Origin: Clostridium sp. CM027
GTDB taxonomy: Bacteria > Bacillota > Clostridia > Clostridiales > Clostridiaceae
Direction of reading: 5' to 3'
DNA: 64,000 nt
Assembly (NCBI RefSeq): GCF_024730565.1
Contig: NZ_CP077725.1
Span: 2,046,001 to 2,110,000, forward strand
The translations under genes and the position numbers were made by a program. Positions 8,617-17,435 of this stretch are shown piece by piece; positions within the stretch are counted from its first letter, which is position 1, and each line of letters begins with the position of its first letter. The notes under the pieces were generated by a model. That model had not been told where the DNA came from. It ran no database searches and was given only the letters and a program-made list of their open reading frames with translations.

Positions 8617-8867
8617 TGAAGTCATTACTTCCAATTAAATTTAGCTGTTTTCAATGTTTTCCTGTTTCGGTGGTAATATTTACGTTGAAATACATGGGTG
8701 TGATATAATAAAAAAGTTAGTGTGTATATTGGTGATCCCAATGTAATGATAGGGACAATGTACCTATCTGCAATAAATAAAAAAACGGAGAATCCTTGTA
8801 TGTGGAGCATAAAAAAATATAATCCTAACAATAATAGTAATAGAATTATAAGGAAAGAGATGATCAA

Positions 8868-10316
8868 ATGATAAATGCAAATTTCAACGATTGTAAGTTA
8901 AGCAGTGAGTTATTAAAAGCAATTAACATGTTAAATTTCAAGAATTTCACAGAAGTCCAAAAGCAGGTTATACCAGCGGTAATCGCGCAAAAGGATGTAG
9001 TAGTAAAGTCCCAAACCGGAAGTGGGAAGACTGCCGCATATGCCATTCCTATTTGCCAATTAGTAGATTGGGAAGAAAATAAACCCCAAGCATTAGTGCT
9101 TACACCAACAAGAGAGCTTGCTATTCAAGTCAAAGAAGATATTTTTAATATAGGTAGATTTAAAAGACTTAAAGTATCTGCAATTTATGGAAAGTCTCCT
9201 TTCTATGATCAAAAAAAGGAACTTAAACAAAAAACACATGTAGTAGTTGGCACACCTGGTCGTATTATTGATCATTTAGAAAAAGGTACATTTGATACAT
9301 CAAATGTAAAGTATCTTGTAATAGATGAAGCTGATGAAATGCTTAATATGGGATTTGTAGATCAGATAGAAACAATAATAGGTGGCTTATCAAAAGAACG
9401 TGTGACTATGTTATTGTCAGCCACAATGCCCAAAGATATAGAGACTTTATGTAACAACTACATGAAAGATCCTATATACATAGAAATAGAGGACCAAAAT
9501 AAATTAAAAAGTAATATATGTCAAGAAAGATATAACGTAGATGAACTAGATAAAATAGACCTTTTAAGAGATATAACCATAGTAGAAAACCCTGATAGCT
9601 GTATAATATTCTGCAATACAAAACTAAAAGTAGATGCAGTTTATAATAAACTGGCAAATCTCGAGTATACTTGTAAAAAAATACATGGTGGAATGGAACA
9701 AATTGATAGATTAAGAGTAATGAATGATTTTAAAAAAGGTTATTTTAGATATCTAGTGGCTACAGATGTTGCAGCTAGAGGCATAGACATAGATAGCATT
9801 AGCCTTGTAGTTAATTATGATATACCGGGCGACAAAGAAAGCTATGTCCATAGGATAGGAAGAACTGGACGCATAGGAAAGACAGGCCATGCAATTACCT
9901 TTGTAACCAGAAACGAAAGCAGATTTTTAAATGATATACATCAATATATTGGCAAAGAGATTATTTTAAACGAAAGACCTTCAACCGAAACCGTAAGTAA
10001 TGCCAAAGAAGAATTTGCGAGAAAAATGAATACAAGACCTGAAGTTAAAGAAGCAAAAGGCGCCGAGCTAAGCAAAGAAATTATGAAATTACATATTAAC
10101 GCAGGTAAGAAAACAAAGATGAGAGCAATGGATATTGTAGGTACACTTTGCAGTATTAACGGCATGACAAAAGATGATATAGGAATCATCAATATAATTG
10201 ATATATCTACTTTTGTAGAAATATTAAATAATAAAGGTGAGTTGGTATTTAAGGAATTACAAGAAACACCTATCAAAGGTAGACTTCGCAGCGTAAGTAA
10301 AGTGATATATGAATAG
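8868..10316 (+). CDS. dbpA: DEAD-box ATP-dependent RNA helicase, DbpA/YxiN type
   Basis: A 482-residue helicase. RecA domain 1 has the Q motif near Gln31, Walker A TGSGKT at 50-55, PTREL, DEAD at 153-156 and SAT at 184-186. RecA domain 2 has RGIDI and HRIGRTGR. After a charged linker, residues from about 405 form the C-terminal DbpA RNA-binding domain, which in the family targets hairpin 92 of 23S rRNA during large-subunit assembly. The gene stands alone behind a long leader and ends at the hairpin at 10340-10388. Confidence 0.92.
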   Translation: MINANFNDCKLSSELLKAINMLNFKNFTEVQKQVIPAVIAQKDVVVKSQTGSGKTAAYAIPICQLVDWEENKPQALVLTPTRELAIQVKEDIFNIGRFKRLKVSAIYGKSPFYDQKKELKQKTHVVVGTPGRIIDHLEKGTFDTSNVKYLVIDEADEMLNMGFVDQIETIIGGLSKERVTMLLSATMPKDIETLCNNYMKDPIYIEIEDQNKLKSNICQERYNVDELDKIDLLRDITIVENPDSCIIFCNTKLKVDAVYNKLANLEYTCKKIHGGMEQIDRLRVMNDFKKGYFRYLVATDVAARGIDIDSISLVVNYDIPGDKESYVHRIGRTGRIGKTGHAITFVTRNESRFLNDIHQYIGKEIILNERPSTETVSNAKEEFARKMNTRPEVKEAKGAELSKEIMKLHINAGKKTKMRAMDIVGTLCSINGMTKDDIGIINIIDISTFVEILNNKGELVFKELQETPIKGRLRSVSKVIYE

Positions 10317-10339
10317 AAAAGTAGCTATCAGTTAAGATG

Positions 10340-10388
10340 TTAGTAGTAGGGGTAAGGCTTCTTTTGTTCCCCTGCTACTAGTTTTTTT
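10340..10388 (+). terminator. Terminator of the helicase gene
   Basis: A long imperfect stem (TAGTAGTAGGGG pairing with CCCCTGCTACTA) followed by a T run on the plus strand, 24 bases after the helicase stop. Confidence 0.8.
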
Positions 10389-10389
10389 G

Positions 10390-10500
10390 TATAATAATTA
10401 ACAACTTTGTTACTATTCCTATCTGTATTCTTAAACATCGCCCGGATGACAAATAATAAAGAGGTGTTTCCATAATATTTCATAAAGATCCCATCCATAA
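10390..10500 (-). pseudogene. Collapsed XRE/DUF2975 gene-pair remnant
   Basis: The plus-strand text TGTTACTATTC..CTGTATTCT..AACATCGCCCGGATGAC matches the 3' end of the XRE regulator at 7603-7640. It is then joined directly to AAGAGGTGTTTCCATAATATTTCAT, which matches the 5' start of the DUF2975 gene (8320-8345, MKYYGNTSL against MKYYGKTSL). The middle of both genes has been deleted, leaving a fused scar of a second copy of that operon. Confidence 0.7.
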
Positions 10501-10551
10501 CTAATTTCTTTAATAAGGTCCTGTTTGCCACTTAAAAAATGAATCTACTTT

Positions 10552-10686
10552 TTATTTATTTTTTTGTTGTTCTTCTTTTTCTCTTCTTTCTTTTTCAACT
10601 TTTGGAAAAAAAATAAAATTAATATAAACAAATCCTATAATTAATATTCCAACAGTAACAATTACAATCATATCTTGAGAATTCAT
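10552..10686 (-). CDS. Single-pass small membrane protein
   Basis: A 44-residue protein with one transmembrane helix (about residues 6-27) and a highly charged Lys/Glu/Gln-rich cytoplasmic tail. The ATG at 10686 has a perfect AAGGAGG six to seven bases upstream. It was not recognised as a known family. Upstream on the same strand is a structured leader ending in a strong terminator hairpin (10752-10785), so expression is probably attenuated. No function is proposed. Confidence 0.75.
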   Translation of the reverse strand: MNSQDMIVIVTVGILIIGFVYINFIFFPKVEKERREKEEQQKNK

Positions 10687-10734
10687 ATCATTGCCTCCTT
10701 GTATTAGTATCTATAAATAATTTTTAATGTTTAT

Positions 10735-10845
10735 TAATCAAAAAATAAAAAGGCGGGACTCAAATAAGAGTTTCCCGCCCTAGAAACAAAATTCTCGGAA
10801 TCAAACTAAGCTTCAGTTTGTCCAACCGCTAAAAAACATTAAAAT
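10735..10845 (-). promoter_or_regulatory. Structured leader with attenuator-like terminator before a 44-residue gene
   Basis: On the minus strand a small hairpin (AAACTGAAGCTTAGTTT) and an unpaired GATTCCGAGAATTTTG segment lead into CTAGGGCGGGAAACTC, whose GGCGGGA pairs with TCCCGCC to form a terminator ending in TTTTTATTTTTT. The small gene starts about 50 bases further on. A terminator inside a leader is the layout of a riboswitch or attenuator. No class could be assigned with confidence. Confidence 0.55.
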
Positions 10846-10977
10846 ATATTTTTCTATATAGTATATAATACTACATAGTTTAAATTAATTCAATTTCTAA
10901 ATAAAAAATCCTTTTCTTTGTAAAAAAGAGTAACTTTCATAAAATAACTGGTGTATTTATTTTGTGTGAGATTAAAA

Positions 10978-11016
10978 GGGAGTTATAGGCTTTTAACTTA
11001 AAAGCCTATAACTCCC
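10978..11016. repeat. Perfect 39-base palindrome
   Basis: Nineteen bases (GGGAGTTATAGGCTTTTAA) and their exact complement flank a single central base. It may act as a terminator. Its position across the end of a pseudogene fragment also fits a rearrangement product. Confidence 0.75.
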
Positions 11017-11116
11017 TAATGTTATTTAAATTATTTTGCAAAGATTTAAGTGCATCATCTTCTATTTCACAGAACTGTCCAAGTAATGCTAAATTAGTTG
11101 AATCTTCTGGAATAAC
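11006..11116 (-). pseudogene. Fragment resembling the C-terminal part of oleate hydratase
   Basis: The minus strand from 11116 reads VIPEDSTNLALLGQFCEIEDD, close to the conserved segment of oleate hydratases (the myosin cross-reactive antigen family) where Asn-Leu-Ala-Leu-Gly-Gln-Phe-x-Glu is typical. It then continues into unrelated residues and a stop at 11006. An in-frame stop lies immediately upstream. Only about 20 residues are recognisable, so this is a relic. Confidence 0.5.
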
Positions 11117-11200
11117 TTAATAGATGTTTTAAGAATATGAGTGAACTACTCCATGACTGGTTATTTACCGCTTACGGACAAAACACTTTTAAGGATTATA

Positions 11201-11576
11201 TTATTTATCGTTATCCTTGAGCCAATCCTTAAAATCCTCATCCTTTATTTCATCATCTTTAGAAATGTTGGATGGTGAAGGGGTTACTTGATTCTCAACG
11301 TTAAGCTTTGTTTCCGTATCGGATGAATTCTTTTGCAATATCCACCCCAGCGTAAATATAATAACTGCAAACAACACATATTGTGCACAGTTTGCCATGT
11401 AGAAGTTTACGATATCATACTCGTTTCCTTTTAGCTCCAACTTTCCCTGTGCAATCATCGTAGAAATTTGGTCTTGGCAGTGGATCACTGCCCAAGTCGT
11501 ATAAAGCACAAGTAAAACGGCAAATACATATAAAATGATACTAAAAATCGGAATTTTCTTTTTACCCCTGTTTCAT
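11201..11576 (-). pseudogene. Membrane protein at the end of the ABC exporter operon, frameshifted near its start
   Basis: The start with a good site (AAAGGGAG, then ATG at 11576) reads MKQG and hits a stop at once. Removing one G from the GGGG run (11565-11568) restores one frame, [19 protein letters not shown], that runs on through a first membrane helix to the intact downstream frame ending at 11201. The restored product would be about 124 residues with two membrane helices and an acidic C-terminal tail. The next in-frame start (11509) lacks the first helix. This may be a real frameshift, a phase-variable tract or a sequencing error. It is the last gene after the ABC ATPase. Confidence 0.65.
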
Positions 11577-11600
11577 TTACTCCCTTTCTATGAATTATCA

Positions 11601-12266
11601 CTATTTAATTAAAAGCAATTTTCCACCATTTATTCCCCAAACCTCGTCTGCACTGGATGTGACTTTTTTGGAATGGGTGACGATGATAACGCACTTTCCC
11701 TCATTATGGGCAAGTGACGTTAAAATCTTCAAAACTTCCGCTTCAGTCTCACTATCCAGATTTCCTGTGGGTTCGTCGGCAATAATGACATCAGGATTGT
11801 GCGACAATGCGCGGGCAATGCCGACACGTTGCTGCTCTCCGCCGGAAAGCCTTAAAATTTTGCGATCTGCTGTTTCTTTGTCAATTTCAACCTTCTCTAA
11901 AAGCGCATATGCAAACGCTTTTTTATCTTTTTCTTTACTGCCGCTTATATTCATGGAAAGAACGATGTTTTCCATGGCTGTCGCATTAGTAATCAAATTG
12001 AAACCCTGAAAAATAACGCCGATGCTTTTTGACCTGTATTCGTCACGGTCCAATATTTTAAGACTTGTACCACCATACAATATTTCTCCACCCGCACAGA
12101 CATCTAGTCCGCAAACAAGAGATAACAATGTTGATTTTCCCGAACCGGATTTCCCAACAATAGTATATACTTTCCCAGCTTCAAACGTCGCAGTGACGTT
12201 TTTGAAAACTGATTTCTTACTGCCTTCATATTGATACGACACATCTTTTAATGTTAATACACTCAT
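11601..12266 (-). CDS. ABC exporter ATP-binding subunit (MacB/LolD class)
   Basis: A 221-residue ATPase with Walker [10 protein letters not shown] at residues 38-46, signature [15 protein letters not shown], and Walker [15 protein letters not shown]. The EPTGNLD sequence is typical of the LolD/MacB/FtsE group that pairs with FtsX-like permeases. It has AGGAGG before the ATG at 12266 and lies 10 bases after the permease gene, so the two form one transporter. The whole operon (11.2-15.5 kb) is visibly less AT-rich than its surroundings. Confidence 0.93.
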   Translation of the reverse strand: MSVLTLKDVSYQYEGSKKSVFKNVTATFEAGKVYTIVGKSGSGKSTLLSLVCGLDVCAGGEILYGGTSLKILDRDEYRSKSIGVIFQGFNLITNATAMENIVLSMNISGSKEKDKKAFAYALLEKVEIDKETADRKILRLSGGEQQRVGIARALSHNPDVIIADEPTGNLDSETEAEVLKILTSLAHNEGKCVIIVTHSKKVTSSADEVWGINGGKLLLIK

Positions 12267-12276
12267 TTTAACCCTC

Positions 12277-13650
12277 CTAATTCCTTTCCATCAATATCTT
12301 GATAGGTTCGTATTTCGTAATCTTGCTGGTACTTACAATGCTTGAAGCTGATGCAAGTAGCAGGGCAATAAGCGATATTTTCCAAAGAGAGTCCAGACTC
12401 AAATGAGCACCTAGTTCACTGACTGGTTTATCATTACTGGTATCTGAATCTGAGCCAAACGACATCATTTTATCAGCGCCAGCTGAAGCATTTTCTGCCG
12501 CTGTTATCTGATTTTTAAGTAAGGCGTTTGCTATAGGTTGTGATGATACACTTCCTATACCAAGCCCTATTACAAGGCATATTGTGGTAATTATCAGTGA
12601 TTCAGTTATAAATCCCGCCGCTACCTTGCCTTTTTTCATTCCCATTGCACGAAGAACTCCGACTTCATATTTACGTTCTCTTACTGAGATGGAAGAAAGT
12701 AAAACAAGAATGAGCATTCCCAATATTAGGACAACAATCATAAATGTCATGGATATGCTTTTTAAACCTTCCACAGGTCCGACTACTTTGTCATAGCCTG
12801 CATCGTCTGCACTTACCACAAAAGTGTCAGCAAGTCCTTTTGTACGCAATTCAGCTTCAAACTTAGGCAATAAATCAGGGTTTTTTAGATAATATGACGC
12901 ATTAATCATAACTCCTTCATCTTTCGCATTAATTATCGTATTAAACGTGGTAAGAATCTCATTACGTCTATTTGCCCAACTAGAGTGTATCGGCATTCCT
13001 CCGAACTCATCTGTTGTATCGAAATACAATCCTGTTACAGTTAATTTAATGCTTTTTCCATTACCTTTGACAGTAATACTATCACCAACAGAAATATTAT
13101 TAAGCTTTGCAAATTCTTTGCTCAAAATACATTCATTTTCAGCTTTATAAATTCTGCCGTCTATTATCTTTCTTTTTCCATCCTTAAATTCTTCAAGATT
13201 ATCAATATCTGATTCGCCTTTAAGCTTCATTGTTGGAATTTGTACTTCTTTACCTGAACCATTTGATGAAATGGACCCTCCTTCCCCTTCTTCTTTCCTA
13301 GCTTTCTCATCTTCATCTTGACCTATTCCCTTTAGTTTCTCACTACTAGTTTGTATTTCTGCGGATAACTTACTTTCTTTAATATAATCAGATTTAGCAA
13401 ATGATAAATATTGATCAGCAGTTAATCTGCCCCCCCGCTTACCGCTTTCCATAATTTTGTCAATATCAGGCGCTATACTAACCTTTGCGCCGAATTCAGA
13501 TTTGTAATTGTCAATAATTTCACTTGTTGCGTTGTTTATTATCAATGATACCACTGTCGTAATTATGATGATAAGGATAATAATACCCATAAGAATATTT
13601 CGTCCCTTGTTTCTGCCTACGTTTTTTATTGCATTTTGAAAAATGTACAT
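12277..13650 (-). CDS. FtsX/MacB-like ABC exporter permease
   Basis: A 457-residue permease. It has an N-terminal helix, then a large extracellular MacB-type domain (about 40-290) that includes a Gly/Ser/Glu-rich low-complexity stretch, then three C-terminal helices of the FtsX domain (RERKYEVGVLRAMG is its conserved cytoplasmic motif). The ATG at 13650 with AAGGAGG upstream and the start MYIFQNAIKNV is preferred to an earlier in-frame ATG at 13698. Such systems export peptides or lipids or sense antimicrobials. Its two-component regulator lies directly upstream. Confidence 0.9.
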   Translation of the reverse strand: MYIFQNAIKNVGRNKGRNILMGIIILIIIITTVVSLIINNATSEIIDNYKSEFGAKVSIAPDIDKIMESGKRGGRLTADQYLSFAKSDYIKESKLSAEIQTSSEKLKGIGQDEDEKARKEEGEGGSISSNGSGKEVQIPTMKLKGESDIDNLEEFKDGKRKIIDGRIYKAENECILSKEFAKLNNISVGDSITVKGNGKSIKLTVTGLYFDTTDEFGGMPIHSSWANRRNEILTTFNTIINAKDEGVMINASYYLKNPDLLPKFEAELRTKGLADTFVVSADDAGYDKVVGPVEGLKSISMTFMIVVLILGMLILVLLSSISVRERKYEVGVLRAMGMKKGKVAAGFITESLIITTICLVIGLGIGSVSSQPIANALLKNQITAAENASAGADKMMSFGSDSDTSNDKPVSELGAHLSLDSLWKISLIALLLASASSIVSTSKITKYEPIKILMERN

Positions 13651-13758
13651 TGCTTTGCCTCCTTGAATTAATTTGTTAGATTTCACAAAGTGGTTCATCT
13701 GAAGATTTCTTTTTAGACGAATTCACTTTGGAACAATTTCATTTTAGCAAATCTAATG

Positions 13759-14859
13759 TTAATCTAACGTTAAGGCCTCAGGTAAAATCATAAAAAAGGT
13801 TGTGCCACGCACATCCCGGTTTTCCACCCAACAAATACCACCACAAAGCTCACAGACATGCCTCACAATACTTAATCCAATGCCATATCCATTTCTTTTG
13901 AGCTTGCCTACTCTATACTGGTAATCAAATAATTTTTCCTGTTCCTCTTCATCAATACCTTCTCCTTCATCGGAAACAGTAATAATGATGCTACCTTTTT
14001 TGTTTTCAACTGAAACCTGTATTTCTCCACTACCACCGTACTTAATAGCATTTGAGACAAGGTTAGAGACCGCGCGGCTAATCCATAGTTCACGTCCATA
14101 CACCAAATTGTTAGCATAATCGTCAAAATTAAAATCAACCTGCGGGTAAATTTTTCTGTATTCGTCACATACATCCGCACACACTAAAGCAACGTCTACA
14201 ATTTCAGTTTCCCCACTGTCTTTTGTTGCGGAGAGGGTCAAAACATCGTTCAAACTATCGGTGAGTTTATCCACCTCAGCCGTATAATCCGAGTTTTCCG
14301 AAAGCTGTAGTTTTGCCCGAAGTAATGCAAGAATGTTTTTTTGCTCGTGTGTCACATAGGAGCTTAGACGGACATAATCAAGTGCATAAGCCTCCAATCT
14401 GTCCTTTATTTTCTGATATTCTTTGACAACAGCTGGGTGTTGGTCTGGTAACGAATTTTCTTCGCCAATATTACAAAGCTGCTTTGCAAGCAATAGCGCC
14501 TGCTCCTCGTTTTGCCTTCTTAGTATTTTGGATAAGATAATTGTTCCAACAATGAACATTCCTATAATGCATATAATAAGAATCGGTATGTTTTTAAGCA
14601 ACGCACTTATATAATAATTTTCCAAATTAGTTTTTGTAACAACAGAAGTGTACTTGTCATTAAAAGGTATTTCCATACTTTCGCCCTGCATAGAATAAGC
14701 AATGTTTTTCTCGTTTGCAACAAATAAATGTTTTGGCAAATTTGATTTTGGAACAGATATTGTGCTAACAAAAATATAGAAAACAAGAATTAAAAGTGCT
14801 GTTACCGCACCGGAATAATAAAGAAGAAGCCAATTAATTTTCATTGTTTTTTTTCGCAT
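13759..14859 (-). CDS. Membrane sensor histidine kinase
   Basis: A 366-residue kinase with two membrane helices (about 10-32 and 90-110) enclosing a short extracellular loop. The phospho-acceptor is His171 in YVTHEQKN, followed by a HATPase_c domain with N box NLVSNAIKYGG, G1 DEGEGID and G2 GYGIGLSIV. It overlaps the response regulator gene by 19 bases. The small sensor loop and the ABC exporter downstream fit a system that responds to a cell-envelope agent. The ligand is unknown. Confidence 0.93.
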   Translation of the reverse strand: MRKKTMKINWLLLYYSGAVTALLILVFYIFVSTISVPKSNLPKHLFVANEKNIAYSMQGESMEIPFNDKYTSVVTKTNLENYYISALLKNIPILIICIIGMFIVGTIILSKILRRQNEEQALLLAKQLCNIGEENSLPDQHPAVVKEYQKIKDRLEAYALDYVRLSSYVTHEQKNILALLRAKLQLSENSDYTAEVDKLTDSLNDVLTLSATKDSGETEIVDVALVCADVCDEYRKIYPQVDFNFDDYANNLVYGRELWISRAVSNLVSNAIKYGGSGEIQVSVENKKGSIIITVSDEGEGIDEEEQEKLFDYQYRVGKLKRNGYGIGLSIVRHVCELCGGICWVENRDVRGTTFFMILPEALTLD

Positions 14860-15518
14860 AACTGATACCCCTTCCCTTTAATCGTAATCAGCAATCCTTC
14901 TCCGCCTTTCCGAGTCAGCTTCTTGCGCAAATTTGCAATGTGAACGCGTAAAACGGACGAAAAAGGGTCATAAAACTCATCATACACATGTTCTACAATA
15001 TCTTCACTTGATACAATATCCGGGCTTCTACTTGCCAGATATTCCAATATGTCAAATTCCTTTGCCGACAGTACTGTTTCAAATTGACCCACAAACACCT
15101 TGCGCGTATTTGGATAAACCTTAATTTTTCCAAGATCGATTTCATTTTTCGTGCGTCCATAAAAACGCCTAACAACGGCCTGTATTCTCGCTTCAAGCTC
15201 TACAAAGTCAAATGGTTTGATGATATAATCATCAGCACCACTATTAAGTCCTAACGCCCTTTGTTGAACTTCATCCCGCGCTGAAACTATAATAATCGGT
15301 GTGTGGATATTGTTTTCACGTAAAAAGGACAAAATTTCTATCCCGTCTTTATCCGGAAGATTAAGGTCAAGCAAAATTGTGTCATAACTATTTGCAAAGG
15401 CTTTTTCTTCACCTTCAAATCCTGTGTTCGCGACATCGGCAGTAAACCCATTTTTTTCAAGTCCGATTTTCATTACATATGACAATTCTTTGTCATCCTC
15501 TATGATAAGTAGACGCAT
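14841..15518 (-). CDS. OmpR/PhoB-family response regulator
   Basis: A 225-residue regulator. The receiver domain has acidic pocket Asp8-Asp9, phospho-acceptor Asp51 in LLDLNLPDKDG and the conserved Lys in IIKPFD. It is joined to a winged-helix DNA-binding domain (about 128-222, ending IKGKGYQL). It is the first gene of a five-gene minus-strand operon: regulator, kinase, permease, ATPase and a small membrane protein. It probably controls that operon. Confidence 0.95.
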   Translation of the reverse strand: MRLLIIEDDKELSYVMKIGLEKNGFTADVANTGFEGEEKAFANSYDTILLDLNLPDKDGIEILSFLRENNIHTPIIIVSARDEVQQRALGLNSGADDYIIKPFDFVELEARIQAVVRRFYGRTKNEIDLGKIKVYPNTRKVFVGQFETVLSAKEFDILEYLASRSPDIVSSEDIVEHVYDEFYDPFSSVLRVHIANLRKKLTRKGGEGLLITIKGKGYQLCEKKQ

Positions 15519-15722
15519 TTTTAATCACCTCTCAAACTATCCTGTAGTACCGTACCCTCGAAAACTCTCAAGCCATTGATATTCCTTAATTTGTTTTTAC
15601 ATAAAAATCATCACGTCACAATTTCGTGACTGTGTTTATGAACTTAAAAATATCAATGACTTATCTCCCTAATTTAAATTATTTTCACCAGCTTATGATT
15701 TTTCATATAATTCCAACTCGAT

Positions 15723-15824
15723 TTATCTTTTAAATAGTATTAACCCTATTATAGACCTAAGTACTGATTTCCATGCTATTTCAACTAAATCATAATCATT
15801 GTCTCTAAAAGCGTTTATTGTAAA
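15723..15824 (-). pseudogene. Coding-like fragment, possible C-terminus of an ABC permease
   Basis: In the 517-base gap between the response regulator start and the truncated ATPase, the minus strand reads about 33 residues (FTINAFRDNDYDLVEIAWKS, then more) ending in basic FKR and a stop. An in-frame stop lies just upstream. The amphipathic and hydrophobic end would suit the last helix of a permease partner of the truncated ATPase at 16036-16407. The rest of the gap shows no feature. Confidence 0.35.
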
Positions 15825-16035
15825 TTATAATTTTTTGACTGAACTCTATTATACATTATCCAATGTTAATTCCGTGTTAATGCAAAATCTTGCTCCTGTT
15901 TAAATGTAGATGCAATTATGTACCTAAGATATTAAGAGAGTTTGGAATGGGATATTTTGAAGGGAAAGCACCTTAATAAAAATACAATAGTAGGTAGAAT
16001 ATATTTATTAATTTTGGTGCTAATATTAAATAACC

Positions 16036-16407
16036 CTATAAATTTTCTAAACCCACTAATTGAATAGTTTTTGATAACGAGTCTTTATCCACATTTCTAA
16101 GTTTTGCATAAAACTTTAAACACTGCAAACATGTTAAACTTGGATAGAAAATGGGCACCTCAATGATGGCACCAACTTCTTTAATGTATTTTAAAAATTC
16201 TTGCTCCACATCAAAATTATAGAGCTTTATTTTTCCTTGAGTAATACTAGATAAACCTACCATTAGCTTCATCAAGGTGGTTTTACCTGCACCATTTGGG
16301 GCAACCAAACCCACAATTTCATTTTTATTTAATTCGAAATTGATATTTTTTAAGATTTCCTTATTGCTTATATTTTTGCGAACATTTTCACATTCTAAAA
16401 TACCCAT
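16036..16407 (-). pseudogene. Truncated ABC transporter ATPase (BcrA-like)
   Basis: The first 123 residues of an ABC ATPase of the bacitracin/lantibiotic-immunity type are present, with Walker A APNGAGKTT at about 36-44 and a start with a good ribosome-binding site. The frame stops at 16036 before the signature motif, Walker B and switch His, so it cannot hydrolyse ATP. The missing half and most of the permease have been deleted. Confidence 0.85.
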
Positions 16408-16578
16408 AATGTCACTTCCTTCATTTCTGTTTGATGACTTTATAGGACCAAACTTTTGGCCCTATATTATCCAAGTCTTCCCAAGTGAAACTTAGTTCTT
16501 CATGAAAAAACTTATTTTTACGATGAGTCTTAAAAAATTAACGTTTATGAAAACTATATAGCATCTCCTATGCATCAA

Positions 16579-16605
16579 AAAAAGCATCCACATAGGATGC
16601 TTTTT
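16579..16605. terminator. Hairpin terminator
   Basis: An 11-bp stem (AAAAAGCATCC with its complement) and five-base loop between the truncated ATPase and the kinase relic, able to work in either direction. Confidence 0.75.
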
Positions 16606-16823
16606 AAATATATTTTATCCACAATTCTTGAACAAACATGTTACCTTCTATGCTTGTATTTAAGAATGCATTATGATATTTTTTATCTATAATCTGTTTT
16701 GCGCTGTACAGACCTAGTCCTCGTCTTTTCCATTTGTGGAATAGCCTTCTTCATATATCTTATGAATCTTAGGTTCCTGTCCAATAAAATCATTTCAATA
16801 ACTACGGTCACATAATTATCTTT
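16604..16823 (-). pseudogene. GHKL (AgrC-like) histidine kinase C-terminal relic with two frameshifts
   Basis: Joining three minus-strand frames gives KDNYVTVVIE / NDFIGQEPKIHKIYEEGYST / RGLGLYSAKQII and then HNAFLNTSIEGNMFVQELWIK. This is the ATPase-domain end of a GHKL sensor kinase of the type that reads peptide autoinducers (the EGYSTK-like motif and the RGLGL G2 box). Single-base frameshifts lie near 16792 and 16725. No upstream part of the gene remains. Confidence 0.75.
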
Positions 16824-17146
16824 ATAACTTTATTAGTTATCTACATATATAGTAGCATATTTTACTGACCCTTTTCATCTAAAAATCCTTTTAAAATTGA
16901 TTTTCTTTCATTTTAATCCTCCTAATCTACAATTAATTTTATGCTAAATATAAAACAATTAGTTAATATAACTTGCTTTTTATAATAAACTATGATAACA
17001 TAAGAATTGACTTAAATGAATAGTAATTAATGTAGCACATATATATTTCAATTGGTACTTTTAAATATAGTATTTTAATATCGAAATTTTATTAGTGAGC
17101 TATTACAAAGCATTTAAGAAAATAAAATTTCGGAGGTATACATTAT

Positions 17147-17344
17147 ATGAATGGTACAGTTAAATGGTTTAATGGAGAAAAAGGATTTGGTTTTATTACA
17201 GGAGAAGACGGAGTAGATGTTTTCGCACATTTTTCTCAAATAAATTCAGATGGTTACAAATCACTTGATGAAGGTCAAAGAGTTTCTTTTGACATCGTTA
17301 AAGGACCTAAAGGACCACAAGCAGAAAACATTTCAGTTTTATAA
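17147..17344 (+). CDS. Cold-shock protein, CspA family
   Basis: A 65-residue five-stranded OB-fold nucleic-acid chaperone. RNP1 is visible as KGFGFI (residues 14-19) and RNP2 as VFAHF (26-30). It is full length for the family. A strong CGGAGG precedes the ATG at 17147. The gene is monocistronic, lies behind a long AT-rich upstream region and is followed by a strong terminator. It melts RNA structure at low temperature or in stationary phase. Confidence 0.97.
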   Translation: MNGTVKWFNGEKGFGFITGEDGVDVFAHFSQINSDGYKSLDEGQRVSFDIVKGPKGPQAENISVL

Positions 17345-17348
17345 TTAA

Positions 17349-17391
17349 AAAAAGACCATTAAATAGTTATACTATTTAATGGTCTTTTTTT
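17349..17391. terminator. Terminator after the cold-shock gene
   Basis: A perfect stem of about 19 bp (AAAGACCATTAAATAGT core and its complement) with a three-base loop and T run. It is symmetrical enough to serve the convergent gene at 17436 too. Confidence 0.9.
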
Positions 17392-17435
17392 ATTTGTATG
17401 ATTTACAACGTACGTATTTGTAGCTTAGAAAAGTG

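Noticed and set aside
8625-8867. Minus-strand 80-residue hydrophobic frame
   Set aside because: It needs a TTG start without a ribosome-binding site, directly against the helicase start. Probably chance in AT-rich leader DNA.
10340-10531. Minus-strand 63-residue frame
   Set aside because: It spans the helicase terminator and the collapsed XRE/DUF2975 scar. The frame is accidental.
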